Shown here: positions 10,196-20,003 of the stretch, one piece after another
How positions within the stretch are numbered: the first letter of the stretch is position 1
How the letters are laid out: every line of letters begins with the position of its first letter
DNA from: Methylomicrobium lacus_A
GTDB taxonomy: Bacteria > Pseudomonadota > Gammaproteobacteria > Methylococcales > Methylomonadaceae
Reading direction: 5' to 3'
NCBI RefSeq assembly: GCF_041897535.1
Contig: NZ_CP169217.1
Location: forward strand, 4,278,001 to 4,342,000
DNA length: 64,000 bases
Position numbers and translations under genes: made by a program
Notes under the pieces: model-generated
Database searches by the model: none
Told to the model about the DNA's origin: nothing
What the model saw: the letters and a program-made list of their open reading frames with translations, nothing else

Positions 10196-12688
10196 ATGGC
10201 AAAAAATTCGCTCAACTCACCGTCTGGAAACAGCAAGATACTGATGAGTGCGCCAGAAATTAAAAAATCCATTCTGGATCACTTGACCTACAGCATCGGA
10301 AGGCCGCCTTCCTTGGCTAGCAAGCAGGATTATTACAAGGCTTTAGCGCTGACTGTGCGCGACAGATTGCAACAGCACTGGGTTGAAACGGTGCAGGCCT
10401 ACCTTGAGCAGGATTTGAAAGTGGCCTGCTACCTGTCCGCCGAGTTCCTGATGGGGCCCCATCTCGGCAATAATTTGCTTAATTTAGGCATCGAGAATGA
10501 GGTTCGCCAGGCGGTTAAAGAAATGGGCTGTGAGTTGGACGAATTGCTGGCCGAAGAGGAGGAGCCCGGTCTCGGCAACGGCGGCTTGGGCCGCCTGGCG
10601 GCCTGTTATATGGATTCTTTGGCAACCCTCGAGCGGCTTGCGCTCGGTTATGGAATTCGCTATGAATTCGGCATTTTCGATCAGGAAATTCGTGACGGCT
10701 GGCAGTGCGAGATCACCGATAAATGGCTGCGTAGCGGCAATCCCTGGGAAATTGCCAAACCTGAGATCACTTATTATGTCAATTTCGGTGGTCATACCGA
10801 ATACTACCGGGACGAGGCAGGTGCCGAGCGGATCAGATGGGTTCCGGATCGGGCGGTCAAAGGCATGGCTTACGACACCCCCATCCAAGGTTATCGCGTG
10901 AATACCTGTAACACCTTACGGCTATGGAGCGCCGAGGCCTGCGAAAGCTTCGATTTTCAGGCCTTCAACACCGGTGATTACTACGGGGCGGTGGACGATA
11001 AGGTGATCTCCGAAACGATCACGAAGGTCCTTTATCCGAATGATGAGCCCGAGATCGGCAAGCGGCTCCGTTTGCTGCAACAATATTTTTTCGTTTCTTG
11101 TTCGCTGCAGGACATGTTGCGCCTTCTCGATGCGCAGGGTCAGCCTACGCAGCGTTTTCCGGAAAAGTTTGCGGTCCAGCTTAACGATACCCATCCGTCT
11201 ATCGGCGTGGCTGAATTGATGCGGCTGTTGGTCGACGAACGTCGACTCTCCTGGGAGGACGCCTGGGATATCACCGTGCTCACTTTCGGCTACACCAATC
11301 ACACGTTATTGCCCGAGGCGCTCGAAACGTGGCCGCTGCCTTTGTTCCGCGAGCTATTGCCGAGGCATCTGGAGATTATCTATGAAATCAATGCGCGTTT
11401 CCTTGCATCGGTTCGTGAGACGCATCATCAAGATGATGAGCATGTCAAACGGCTGTCATTGATTGATGAAAATGGCGAAAAACGCATCCGCATGGCACAT
11501 CTTGCCTGCGTCGGCAGTCACGCGATCAATGGTGTGGCGGCATTGCACTCGGAACTCTTGAAACGCAGTGTGCTGAAGGATTTTTATGAATTATGGCCGG
11601 AGCGCTTCAATAATAAAACCAACGGCGTGACGCCTCGGCGCTTCATGGCTTTGGCCAATCCGAAGCTCAGCGAGTTGATCACCCGCACGATCGGAGACGG
11701 ATGGATTACCCATACCGAGGAACTCAGAATGCTCGAGCCCTTTTCCGAGGATGCGGCGTTCCGAAAGGAATGGCGCTTGGTCAAACAGTCGAACAAGCAG
11801 CAACTCGCGGACTATATCCTGAAACAAACCGGTATCGAACTCGACCCGAGCTGGATGTTTGATGTCCAGGTCAAGCGCATTCACGAATACAAACGCCAGC
11901 ATCTGAATATTCTGCACGTGATCACGCTCTATAACCGGCTGAAGCGCGATCCGAAGCTGGCCATCGCGCCGAGGGCATTCATTTTCGGCGGCAAGGCGGC
12001 TCCCGGTTATTTTATCGCCAAACGCATCATTAAACTGATCAATGCGGTGGGCGAAGTGGTGAATAACGATCCGGACGTGAATAAAAAGCTGCGCGTCGCG
12101 TTTGTACCGAACTTCAATGTGCAGAATGGCCAGTTGATATACCCGGCAGCCGATCTGTCCGAGCAGATCTCGATGGCGGGTAAGGAAGCCTCCGGCACCG
12201 GCAATATGAAATTCACCTTGAATGGGGCCTTGACCATCGGCACACTGGACGGCGCCAACGTCGAGATACGGGACGAAGTCGGAGAAGAGAATTTCTTCCT
12301 GTTCGGACTGACCACCGAGGAAACCCTCAGGCTTCAGCAGCAAGGCTATCGTCCTTACGCTTACGTCGAAGGCAATTCCGAATTGGCCGAAGCGATCCGG
12401 CTGATCGCATCGGGACATTTCTCGCATGGCGACACCGAGGTGTTCCGTCCCTTAGTGGACAATCTGTGCCAGTCCGACCCCTTTCTGGTCTTCGCCGATT
12501 ACGCTGATTATATCGCCTGTCAGGATAAGGTCGCCGGCGTCTGGAAAGACCCGGAAAACTGGACTCGGATGTCGATTCTGAATACGGCCAGAGCCGGCAA
12601 GTTTTCTTCGGATCGCGCAATCCGTGAATATTGCGACGAGATCTGGGATGTTCGTCCGGTACCCATCATGATCAAAGATAAAACCTGA
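10196..12688 (+). CDS. glgP: Glycogen/starch/alpha-glucan phosphorylase
   Basis: GT35 phosphorylase of 830 aa that releases glucose 1-phosphate from the ends of glycogen chains. The pyridoxal-phosphate lysine lies in GTGNMKFTLNGA at about residue 672, and the substrate region NGVTPRRFMALANP is present. Length and motifs match bacterial GlgP. It starts 21 bases after the phosphoketolase with a usable GAGG upstream, so the two are probably cotranscribed. With GlgX downstream it should strip branched glycogen for the pathway encoded here. No phosphoglucomutase, needed to make glucose 6-phosphate from its product, lies in the window. Confidence 0.95.
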   Translation: MAKNSLNSPSGNSKILMSAPEIKKSILDHLTYSIGRPPSLASKQDYYKALALTVRDRLQQHWVETVQAYLEQDLKVACYLSAEFLMGPHLGNNLLNLGIENEVRQAVKEMGCELDELLAEEEEPGLGNGGLGRLAACYMDSLATLERLALGYGIRYEFGIFDQEIRDGWQCEITDKWLRSGNPWEIAKPEITYYVNFGGHTEYYRDEAGAERIRWVPDRAVKGMAYDTPIQGYRVNTCNTLRLWSAEACESFDFQAFNTGDYYGAVDDKVISETITKVLYPNDEPEIGKRLRLLQQYFFVSCSLQDMLRLLDAQGQPTQRFPEKFAVQLNDTHPSIGVAELMRLLVDERRLSWEDAWDITVLTFGYTNHTLLPEALETWPLPLFRELLPRHLEIIYEINARFLASVRETHHQDDEHVKRLSLIDENGEKRIRMAHLACVGSHAINGVAALHSELLKRSVLKDFYELWPERFNNKTNGVTPRRFMALANPKLSELITRTIGDGWITHTEELRMLEPFSEDAAFRKEWRLVKQSNKQQLADYILKQTGIELDPSWMFDVQVKRIHEYKRQHLNILHVITLYNRLKRDPKLAIAPRAFIFGGKAAPGYFIAKRIIKLINAVGEVVNNDPDVNKKLRVAFVPNFNVQNGQLIYPAADLSEQISMAGKEASGTGNMKFTLNGALTIGTLDGANVEIRDEVGEENFFLFGLTTEETLRLQQQGYRPYAYVEGNSELAEAIRLIASGHFSHGDTEVFRPLVDNLCQSDPFLVFADYADYIACQDKVAGVWKDPENWTRMSILNTARAGKFSSDRAIREYCDEIWDVRPVPIMIKDKT

Positions 12689-12764
12689 GCATTGAAGATT
12701 GATGCGACTCGCTGAACGGAACCGTCGAGAATTCAATTTTATGACCTTATTGGGATAAAAATTC

Positions 12765-14351
12765 ATGAACCCACAAGAACTCTGGCAGCGTTACCAAGAT
12801 TGGCTTTATTTCCACAAGGACTTGGGATTGTATCTCGATATCAGCCGGATGCGGTTTAGCGAAAGTCTGGTGGAATCCCTAAAGCCCAAATTCGCGCGAG
12901 CGTTTAAAGACATGGATGCATTAGAACGAGGCGGCATTGCGAATCCGGATGAAAACCGCATGGTCGGGCATTACTGGTTGCGTAACCCTGATATTGCGCC
13001 ATTGGAACTGAAAAAACAGATCATTGAAAACCTCGATAGTATCGAGGAATTTGTCAAGAAGGTCCATGAGGGCACGATTCGCTCGCCAGAAGCGCAAAAG
13101 TTCACCGATATCCTTTCGATCGGGATTGGCGGGTCGGCGTTGGGGCCCGAGTTTGTAGCCGAGGCGCTGTCACCCGATAAGCCACCGCTCAGGGTACACT
13201 TTATCGACAATACCGACCCTGCCGGCATCGATCGTATCCTGAAGCGGCTGCATGACCGGCTTAACAGTACCCTGGTCATCGTCATCAGCAAATCCGGCGG
13301 CACGCCCGAAACCCGCAATGCAATGCTGGAAGTGAAGCACGCCTATGAGCAGCAGGGCTTGAATTTTCTCGCCCATGCCGTGGCCATCAGCAAAATATCA
13401 GAGTTGGAACGCATCGAAGGCTGTCTTGCAGAGTTCCCTATGTTCGACTGGGTAGGCGGGCGGACTTCCGAGATGTCTTCTGTCGGGCTGCTGTCGGCTT
13501 CGCTGATGGGGATTGATGCCCGTGCGTTGCTCGCGGGCGCCAAGGAAATGGATATTGCCACCCGCGTCCCTGACTTGAAGCGCAACCCGGCGGCTTTGCT
13601 GGCTCTTGCCTGGTATGCTGCGGGGAATGGCAAGGGTGAAAAAGACATGGTGGTTTTGCCGTATAAGGACGCCCTGTTGCTGTTTTCACGCTACCTACAG
13701 CAACTCGTGATGGAGTCGCTGGGCAAAGCAAAGGACCTGGACGGCAACACGGTCCATCAAGGCCTTGCGGTTTACGGCAACAAGGGGTCTACCGATCAGC
13801 ACGCCTTTGTTCAGCAACTACGGGACGGCTTGGCGAATTTTTTTGTGACTTTCATCGAAGTACTGGAAGACCGGACGGGACCTTCGATAGAAGTAAAACC
13901 TGAGGTCACCAGCGGCGACTTTCTTTCCGGTTTTTTGCAAGGCACCCGGCACGCGCTTTACGAGAATTCAAGGGATTCGATTACCGTTACGATTGCACGG
14001 GTGGATGCCAGATCGGTCGGCGCGCTGATCGCCCTTTACGAACGTGCGGTGGGGTTGTATGCCTCTCTGATCAACATCAATGCCTACCATCAGCCCGGTG
14101 TCGAAGCCGGGAAAAAGGCCGCCGAGGCCTTGTTGGTGCTGCAACGGAAAATTCTGACCGTTTTGAAAAACACCGATCAGCCCCAGAAACTGGAAGCCTT
14201 GGCACAAAAAGCGGACGCCGGTGATCGGATTGAGGACGTTTACAAAATTCTGCGTCACTTGGCGGCTAATCGCCGGGGCGTCGAGTTGCACGGCGATCTT
14301 GCGAAGCCCGGCAGTCTGACTGCCAGTTTTAACCGAGCGGCAAGCGGTTGA
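12765..14351 (+). CDS. pgi: Glucose-6-phosphate isomerase
   Basis: Enzyme of 528 aa interconverting glucose 6-phosphate and fructose 6-phosphate. The phosphate-binding SKSGGTPETRNAML (near residue 175) and IGIGGSALGPEFV loops are clear. GNKGSTDQHAFVQQLRDG carries the active-site region seen in the family. It lies 76 bases after the phosphorylase, and fructose 6-phosphate is a direct substrate for the phosphoketolase three kilobases upstream, so the order makes metabolic sense. The C-terminal 60 residues (QKLEALAQKADAGDRIEDVYKILRHLAANRRGV) resemble the helical tail of longer bacterial forms. Confidence 0.93.
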   Translation: MNPQELWQRYQDWLYFHKDLGLYLDISRMRFSESLVESLKPKFARAFKDMDALERGGIANPDENRMVGHYWLRNPDIAPLELKKQIIENLDSIEEFVKKVHEGTIRSPEAQKFTDILSIGIGGSALGPEFVAEALSPDKPPLRVHFIDNTDPAGIDRILKRLHDRLNSTLVIVISKSGGTPETRNAMLEVKHAYEQQGLNFLAHAVAISKISELERIEGCLAEFPMFDWVGGRTSEMSSVGLLSASLMGIDARALLAGAKEMDIATRVPDLKRNPAALLALAWYAAGNGKGEKDMVVLPYKDALLLFSRYLQQLVMESLGKAKDLDGNTVHQGLAVYGNKGSTDQHAFVQQLRDGLANFFVTFIEVLEDRTGPSIEVKPEVTSGDFLSGFLQGTRHALYENSRDSITVTIARVDARSVGALIALYERAVGLYASLININAYHQPGVEAGKKAAEALLVLQRKILTVLKNTDQPQKLEALAQKADAGDRIEDVYKILRHLAANRRGVELHGDLAKPGSLTASFNRAASG

Positions 14352-14421
14352 AAAATCGTTTTTCGACCTTCCGGATATATCAAATTGTTGAGCGGGTCTC
14401 GTCAACCCAGGAGTAATGCGT

Positions 14422-15060
14422 ATGACCCTGAAAATCTATTTGCTTCGTCACGGGGAAACGACGTACAGCCAACGCGGCGCTTATTGTGGGGCTCTCGATG
14501 CCGAACTGACACCGGAAGGCGGGCAAATGGCGCAATTTTTTGCCGAGGCTTATCGCTCGATACCCTGGGCCGATGTCTATGTCAGCCCGATGAAAAGAGC
14601 GATAGCGACCGCGCAGCCTTTATGCAAAGCCTTAGGGCTGCCCATGCAGATCAGGGACGGGCTCCGTGAAATCAGTTATGGCGCGTGGGAAGATCAGGAG
14701 CAGGATTTTGTCCGGCAACGTTACGAGGAGGATTATCTCCGCTGGCAGACCGATCCGGCCTGGAATCCGCCGACCGGCGGCGAAACGGCGATTCAAATTG
14801 CCGCACGCGCGCTGCCGATCATTACCGAGATCGAGTCCAAGTACAAGACCGGCAATGTGCTGGTGGTATCGCACAAGGCGACCATACGCATCATTCTCTG
14901 CAGCCTGTTGGGCATTGACGTAGGCCGTTACCGGGATCGCATCAACACGCCCGCGGCTTCCGTTTCTATAGTCAAGTTTGTGACGTACGGACCGATGCTG
15001 GAGGTCCTAAGCGACCGCAGCTACATGCCAGAACAGTTGCGCAATCGAGCGGGTACTTGA
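14422..15060 (+). CDS. Histidine phosphatase family protein (phosphoglycerate-mutase-like)
   Basis: Protein of 212 aa with the catalytic LRHGET motif at its N-terminus, a second active-site region (SPMKRAIATAQPL), GLREISYGAWEDQ, and the late histidine in VVSHKATIRIIL. These mark the branch of small-molecule phosphatases and cofactor-dependent mutases. Two ATGs lie six bases apart; the second (14422) sits eight bases from AGGAG while the first is only two bases away, so I chose the second. Substrate is unknown. Placement inside the glycogen/phosphoketolase operon suggests a sugar phosphate or phosphoglycerate, but CobC-like activity cannot be excluded. Confidence 0.85.
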   Translation: MTLKIYLLRHGETTYSQRGAYCGALDAELTPEGGQMAQFFAEAYRSIPWADVYVSPMKRAIATAQPLCKALGLPMQIRDGLREISYGAWEDQEQDFVRQRYEEDYLRWQTDPAWNPPTGGETAIQIAARALPIITEIESKYKTGNVLVVSHKATIRIILCSLLGIDVGRYRDRINTPAASVSIVKFVTYGPMLEVLSDRSYMPEQLRNRAGT

Positions 15061-15082
15061 GCATTTTATGGAGTAGATTGCA

Positions 15083-17167
15083 ATGACTCTGACCTATCAA
15101 TCGAGCGAAGGCTTCTATTTTCCGACCGGCGCTACGGTCAGCGACGCCGGCGTGAATTTTTCCGTATTCAGTCGGCATGCGAGTTGCGCCGAGCTGTTGC
15201 TTTATGAAGCGGCCGGGAGTCCTGAGCCGTTTCAGATCATCCGTCTGAACCCCAAAACGAACCGATCGTTTTTTTTCTGGCATGTCTTCGTCGAAGGGCT
15301 TCAGGCCGGAACCCATTATACCTGGCGAACATTTGGACCTGCCGATACGGCAGCGACCGGACGACGCTTCAATCCGAAAAAAGAACTCGTCGACCCATGG
15401 GCCAAGGCGGTGACCGATGTTTTTTGGGAGCGGCGCCGTGCGTCCGATCCGAGTGACGAAAGCCGCTCATCCTATCGGGGCGTGGCCGCGAAATCGGATT
15501 ATTTGTGGACGAACGAACGATCCCGTAAACGGGGCCTCGAAGGTGCGGTGATCTATGAACTGCATGTCGGCGGCTTTACCCGTCATCCTTCGGCAGGCGT
15601 CGGGCATCCCGGCACCTTTGCCGGCTTGATCGATAAAATCCCTTACTTACAGGAGCTGGGCATTACGCATGTCGAACTGATGCCGGTGATGGCGTTCGAC
15701 GAACAATTCGTGCCGGATAACGTGGCGGCAAAAGGATTGCACAATTATTGGGGATACAATACGCATAGCTTTTTCAGTCCGCACCCGGGTTTTTGCGTAA
15801 CGCCCGAACTTGGAACGCATGCGCGCGAGTTCAAGGATCTGGTCAAAGCATTGCATAATGCCGGCATCGGCGTGATTCTCGATGTCGTTTTCAATCATAC
15901 CGCGGAGGGCGGCGACAAGGGCCCGATGATAAACTTCAAGGGTTTCATGAACGAAATCTTTTACCATCTGGAAGCGCATAATCGGACCTATTATCGCGAT
16001 TACACCGGCTGCGGCAATAGCGTCAATTGTAATCATCCTTTGGTGACGCAGTTCATCGTGCACTGCCTGGAGTATTGGGTCGAGGAGATGCATGTCGACG
16101 GTTTCCGCTTCGATCTTGCCAGCGTCTTCACGCGCGGCGAGGATGGCGCACCCCAAGCCAATCCGGCGCTGCCTTGGCGGATCGAATTTTCGCGTGCGCT
16201 TCACGAGGTGCCGATGATTGCGGAGGCCTGGGACGCATCGGGGCTATATCATGTGGGATCGTTTCCCGGCTTGCGCTGGGCGGAGTGGAACGGCCGCTAC
16301 CGCGACATGATTCGGCGTTTTGTCCGTGGCGATCCGGGGCTGGTCGGCGAAGTCGCCTCATGCATCGCCGGCAGCAGCGATCTGTATGCGGACGAGGACC
16401 GCTTGCCCTTGCACAGTATCAATTTCATCAGCTGTCATGACGGCTTTACCTTGCACGATCTGGTAAGCTATAACGGCAAACACAACGAAGCGAACGGCGA
16501 AAACAATCGCGACGGCTGCGATAACAATATGTCCTGGAATTGCGGCACGGAAGGCGAGACCGATAATGCGGATGTGTTGGCCCTCAGGCGGCGGCAAGCC
16601 AAAAACCTGATCGGCATTCTGTTATTGAGCCAGGGGATTCCGATGCTGCTGGCCGGCGATGAGGTGCTGCATACGCAAAAAGGCAATAATAATACCTGGT
16701 GTCAGGATAACGAGTTGTCGTGGTTCAACTGGAGCCGCGTCGAAAAAAATCGCGACATGCTGCGCTTCGTGAAGGAACTGATTGCATTGAGACGCCGGCA
16801 CCCGAATCTGAACCGGTGCGAATTTTTTACCGGAGAGGAGGTGCCGGGCCGTGGTCTACGGGATATATCTTGGCATGGCTACCGGCTTGACGAGCCCTTA
16901 TGGTTCGATTACGGCGCGCAATTTTTGGCTTATACATTGGCCGGACTCACCGGCGATGAGGAAGACGTGCATGTCATTTTAAATATGTCGGAGCGGACAA
17001 TCGATGCTCCCTTGCCCAAGATACCCGGACGCAAATGCTATCTGGCGCTGGATACCTCGCGCACGGGGCCCGATGACATCATGCCGCGCGACCGGCAGAA
17101 GGCTTTCGAAGGTTCGTCTTATCCAATACCCCGGCGCACGGTCGCCGTGTTCGAGGCGCGCGGATGA
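15083..17167 (+). CDS. glgX: Glycogen debranching enzyme GlgX (isoamylase type)
   Basis: GH13 enzyme of 694 aa that hydrolyses alpha-1,6 branch points of phosphorylase-trimmed glycogen. An N-terminal CBM48-like domain (YFPTGATVSDAGVNFSVFS) precedes the barrel. Catalytic residues appear in GFRFDLASV (nucleophile about D344), MIAEAWDASG (acid/base about E381) and FISCHDGFTLHDLVSYN. Length is normal for GlgX. It follows the histidine phosphatase by 22 bases, with TGGAG before the ATG, and ends seven bases before acetate kinase, so it belongs to the same operon. Together with the phosphorylase it allows complete glycogen breakdown. Confidence 0.93.
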   Translation: MTLTYQSSEGFYFPTGATVSDAGVNFSVFSRHASCAELLLYEAAGSPEPFQIIRLNPKTNRSFFFWHVFVEGLQAGTHYTWRTFGPADTAATGRRFNPKKELVDPWAKAVTDVFWERRRASDPSDESRSSYRGVAAKSDYLWTNERSRKRGLEGAVIYELHVGGFTRHPSAGVGHPGTFAGLIDKIPYLQELGITHVELMPVMAFDEQFVPDNVAAKGLHNYWGYNTHSFFSPHPGFCVTPELGTHAREFKDLVKALHNAGIGVILDVVFNHTAEGGDKGPMINFKGFMNEIFYHLEAHNRTYYRDYTGCGNSVNCNHPLVTQFIVHCLEYWVEEMHVDGFRFDLASVFTRGEDGAPQANPALPWRIEFSRALHEVPMIAEAWDASGLYHVGSFPGLRWAEWNGRYRDMIRRFVRGDPGLVGEVASCIAGSSDLYADEDRLPLHSINFISCHDGFTLHDLVSYNGKHNEANGENNRDGCDNNMSWNCGTEGETDNADVLALRRRQAKNLIGILLLSQGIPMLLAGDEVLHTQKGNNNTWCQDNELSWFNWSRVEKNRDMLRFVKELIALRRRHPNLNRCEFFTGEEVPGRGLRDISWHGYRLDEPLWFDYGAQFLAYTLAGLTGDEEDVHVILNMSERTIDAPLPKIPGRKCYLALDTSRTGPDDIMPRDRQKAFEGSSYPIPRRTVAVFEARG

Positions 17168-17174
17168 TCAAAGC

Positions 17175-18407
17175 ATGAGCCGCGTGGAAATCCTATGCGA
17201 TACCCCCAAAGTCCTGGTGATCAACAGCGGCAGCTCTTCGATCAAATACGGACTGTTTGCGATGAAACCGGGTCATCTGCTTGCCAGCGGACTGTTGGAA
17301 CGTATCGGTGAAGGTGTGAGCCTGATCCGGCACCGCGAAGAAAATGCGCAAGGCGAGCGAGTCGAGACCCGGCAGGAAATCGAAGCCCCCGACCACCGCG
17401 CGGCTTTCAACGTGATCGCCGCGATTTTACACCGTACCTTCGGCTTTGACGCAGGGGATGGGCCGGATGCGATCGGTCATCGCGTGGTTCATGGCGGCGA
17501 GGCCTTTTCAGCATCGGTAGCGATCGATCAGACGGTGATCGATACGATTCGAAAGCTGATCCCGTTGGCGCCGCTGCATAATCCGGCCAATCTGACCGGC
17601 ATCGAAGCCTGCCGGGACATTTTTCCGGCGGTGCCGCAGGTTGCCGTTTTCGATACCGCTTTTCATCAGACCATGCCGCCGCATGCTTTTCGCTATGCGA
17701 TCCCGGAAGCCTGGTATAGCGGCCATGGTATACGCCGCTACGGATTTCACGGCAGCTCGCACCGTTATGTCGCCAGTCGGGCGGCCGACTATTTGCGGCG
17801 TCCGCTCGAAGACCTTAAATTGATTACCCTGCATCTCGGCAATGGCGCCAGCGCGGCCGCAATAAAACACGGATGCTGCATCGATACCTCGATGGGCTTT
17901 ACCCCCTTGGAAGGCCTGGTGATGGGAACCCGCTGCGGCGATCTGGATGCGGCGATACCGCTTTATCTGGAAGACGTTCTGGGTCAGAGCGCAGGCGAAC
18001 TGCAGGAAGTCCTCAACCGGGACTCCGGCTTGAAGGGGCTATGCGGCAGCAACGACTTGCGCGAAGTGCTGGCGGGCGAGCAGGGCGGTGACGAACGCGC
18101 CAAGCTGGCGCTGGAGGTTTACTGTTATCGCATCCGAAAATATATCGGCGCCTACTTTGTCGCGCTGGACGGTTTGGACGCCCTGATTTTCACCGGCGGT
18201 GTCGGCGAGAATGCGGCCTTGATTCGAAGCAGGGTCTGTCAGGGCCTGGAAAAACTCGGCATTGCGATCGATCAGGAAGCCAATGACAGAGCGCTTGAAG
18301 AAATCGGCGAGATAGGGCGTAGCGGGCACCCGGTTCACGTTCTGGCCGTGCGCACGAACGAAGAGTTGCAGATCGCGCGTGAAACGCTCGCAGTCTTGAC
18401 TGACTGA
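17175..18407 (+). CDS. ackA: Acetate kinase
   Basis: Enzyme of 410 aa converting acetyl phosphate and ADP to acetate and ATP. The family motifs are all present: VLVINSGSSSIKYGLF near the N-terminus, AVFDTAFHQTMP, YGFHGSSHRYV, LHLGNGASAAAI, GFTPLEGLVMGTRCGDLDAAI and LIFTGGVGENA. The frame extends far upstream inside glgX, but the ATG at 17175, seven bases after the glgX stop, places the first strand at the usual distance. It is the last gene of the phosphoketolase operon and gives that route its ATP yield. Confidence 0.95.
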   Translation: MSRVEILCDTPKVLVINSGSSSIKYGLFAMKPGHLLASGLLERIGEGVSLIRHREENAQGERVETRQEIEAPDHRAAFNVIAAILHRTFGFDAGDGPDAIGHRVVHGGEAFSASVAIDQTVIDTIRKLIPLAPLHNPANLTGIEACRDIFPAVPQVAVFDTAFHQTMPPHAFRYAIPEAWYSGHGIRRYGFHGSSHRYVASRAADYLRRPLEDLKLITLHLGNGASAAAIKHGCCIDTSMGFTPLEGLVMGTRCGDLDAAIPLYLEDVLGQSAGELQEVLNRDSGLKGLCGSNDLREVLAGEQGGDERAKLALEVYCYRIRKYIGAYFVALDGLDALIFTGGVGENAALIRSRVCQGLEKLGIAIDQEANDRALEEIGEIGRSGHPVHVLAVRTNEELQIARETLAVLTD

Positions 18408-18557
18408 CAAATAGCAGGGACGAGGGCAATTGAATCAAGACGCAAAATGGGCAAATTGGAATCCATCAAGCAACGCAGCATGGAAAATAACGAGAAATAT
18501 AAGCAATTCAATGAATGACGGCAGACCGCTTTGGGTGCGCTAAATCGATCGCTCTAA

Positions 18558-19127
18558 CTAGCGCCACGGCAGGAGTCTTGGCGTCGTTTTGCAGTAATCG
18601 AGATAGGCCGACCCAAATTGCTGGAAGAGTAAATTTTCTTCTATTCCGATGCGAAAACTGACCGCAAAATACGCCGGTATGCTGATGACCAACAAGGCCA
18701 GCAAATCACCCATCGCGATTCCCGCCGCCGCCAGAGCGATCAATAAGCCGGCATAGGCCGGATGCCGCACCCAACGATAGGGGCCCTCGACAATCAGATG
18801 ATGGTCGTGTTGTATCGTCACCTGGGTGGTAAAAAACCGGCCCAGCCAGCCGACCGCGCTGTAACGCAGACAAAGCCCGGCCGCAAACAGCGGTAGTGCC
18901 AGCAGTTGCCGGTAAATATACGGAACCGGCAGCGGCGTCAAAGCCAACGATTTAAACAGCAGCGACGCGAACACGCCGGTTGCGACGGTAAACCATAAAA
19001 TCAGCTGTGTGCGCTCCTCACTCTCCGACACGATGTTTTTGTCGATCCGTGTTTTACGCAGGAGGCGAATTTCCATGCCTATCCATAAGAGGCAAAGCAA
19101 TAACCATAACAGGCGTATTGATGTCAT
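18558..19127 (-). CDS. Isoprenylcysteine carboxyl methyltransferase (ICMT) family membrane protein
   Basis: Membrane protein of 189 aa with four to five hydrophobic segments. The C-terminal half holds the family signature: LIVEGPYRWVRHPAYAGLLI, followed by RIGIEENLLFQQFGSAYLDYCKTTPRLLPWR with the RxxxEE...F...Y pattern. These residues bind S-adenosylmethionine in related enzymes. GGAG lies eight bases upstream of the ATG. Bacterial members methylate varied lipids or small molecules, and the substrate here is unknown. It is transcribed away from the ABC transporter genes, with which it shares a 174-base gap. Confidence 0.85.
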   Translation of the reverse strand: MTSIRLLWLLLCLLWIGMEIRLLRKTRIDKNIVSESEERTQLILWFTVATGVFASLLFKSLALTPLPVPYIYRQLLALPLFAAGLCLRYSAVGWLGRFFTTQVTIQHDHHLIVEGPYRWVRHPAYAGLLIALAAAGIAMGDLLALLVISIPAYFAVSFRIGIEENLLFQQFGSAYLDYCKTTPRLLPWR

Positions 19128-19301
19128 TGATCCGCTCCGGGCTCATATTGGGAACAAGCAAGCATGTTACAATGGTTCCGCTTCGATTTGCCCTAAATTC
19201 CTAAGGATGCGGCAAATAATAGCGATGCCGGCTCTGCGAAGGCGTGCTTTCGCACCGATTAAACGGAAAATAATTGACCGAATCCCACGTGTTTGCCGGC
19301 C

Positions 19302-20000
19302 ATGAAAAAAATCATTGAATTGAAAAACGTTTACAAGGATTACCAGCAGGCCGGCACGCTGCAAACCGTTTTGCACGATATTACCCTTGACATCCTGGTC
19401 GGCGAGTTCGTCGCGATCGTCGGCCCTTCCGGCAACGGCAAATCGACCTTGCTGAATCTTTTGACCGGCATCGACCACCCGACCCGTGGCGAAGTGATCG
19501 TCGACGGCGTGCGCTTACAGAAAATGAGTGGAGAAAAGCTGACGTCTTGGCGCGGAGGTCATGTCGGCATCGTGTTTCAGTTTTTTCAGCTGCTGCCTGC
19601 CTTGACTCTTCTGCAAAACGTCATTCTGCCGATGGATTTTCATGCCGCGCTGCCGAAACGCCAGCGCAAGCAAAGAGCCATGCAGCTGTTGGAACGGGTC
19701 GGTCTTGCGGAAGAAGCGGAGCGTCTGCCGAGCCAGGTTTCCGGCGGCCAGCAGCAGCGCGCGGCGATTGCCCGTGCCCTGGCCAATGACCCGGCCTTGA
19801 TCGTCGCCGACGAACCGACCGGGAATCTTGACGCTGCGACCGCCGCGTCGGTGTTTGAATTGTTTGCTCATCTTCGCGATCAGGGCAAGACGTTGGTGAT
19901 GGTGACCCATAACGAAGCGCTCGCGGAGGCCGCCACACGCAAACTCGAAATCCGCTCCGGCCGCATTCACGCCGACGACTCCAGGCTGTCCGCCCATTAA
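19302..20000 (+). CDS. ABC transporter ATP-binding protein (LolD/MacB type)
   Basis: ATPase of 232 aa. Walker A is GPSGNGKST, the signature is VSGGQQQRAAIARALA, Walker B is LIVADEPTGNLD, and the H-loop lies in MVTHNEALAE. This arrangement is that of the LolD/MacB/FtsE group, which work with FtsX-domain permeases. The ATG at 19302 is preferred to a TTG nine bases earlier. The partner permease starts four bases after the stop, in keeping with a two-gene transporter. By family it powers movement of lipoproteins or other envelope substrates rather than small-molecule uptake. Confidence 0.92.
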   Translation: MKKIIELKNVYKDYQQAGTLQTVLHDITLDILVGEFVAIVGPSGNGKSTLLNLLTGIDHPTRGEVIVDGVRLQKMSGEKLTSWRGGHVGIVFQFFQLLPALTLLQNVILPMDFHAALPKRQRKQRAMQLLERVGLAEEAERLPSQVSGGQQQRAAIARALANDPALIVADEPTGNLDAATAASVFELFAHLRDQGKTLVMVTHNEALAEAATRKLEIRSGRIHADDSRLSAH

Positions 20001-20003
20001 GCT

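Noticed and set aside
18447..18518. A 23-codon frame after acetate kinase
   Set aside because: No ribosome site, no recognisable pattern, and no link to flanking genes; likely chance.
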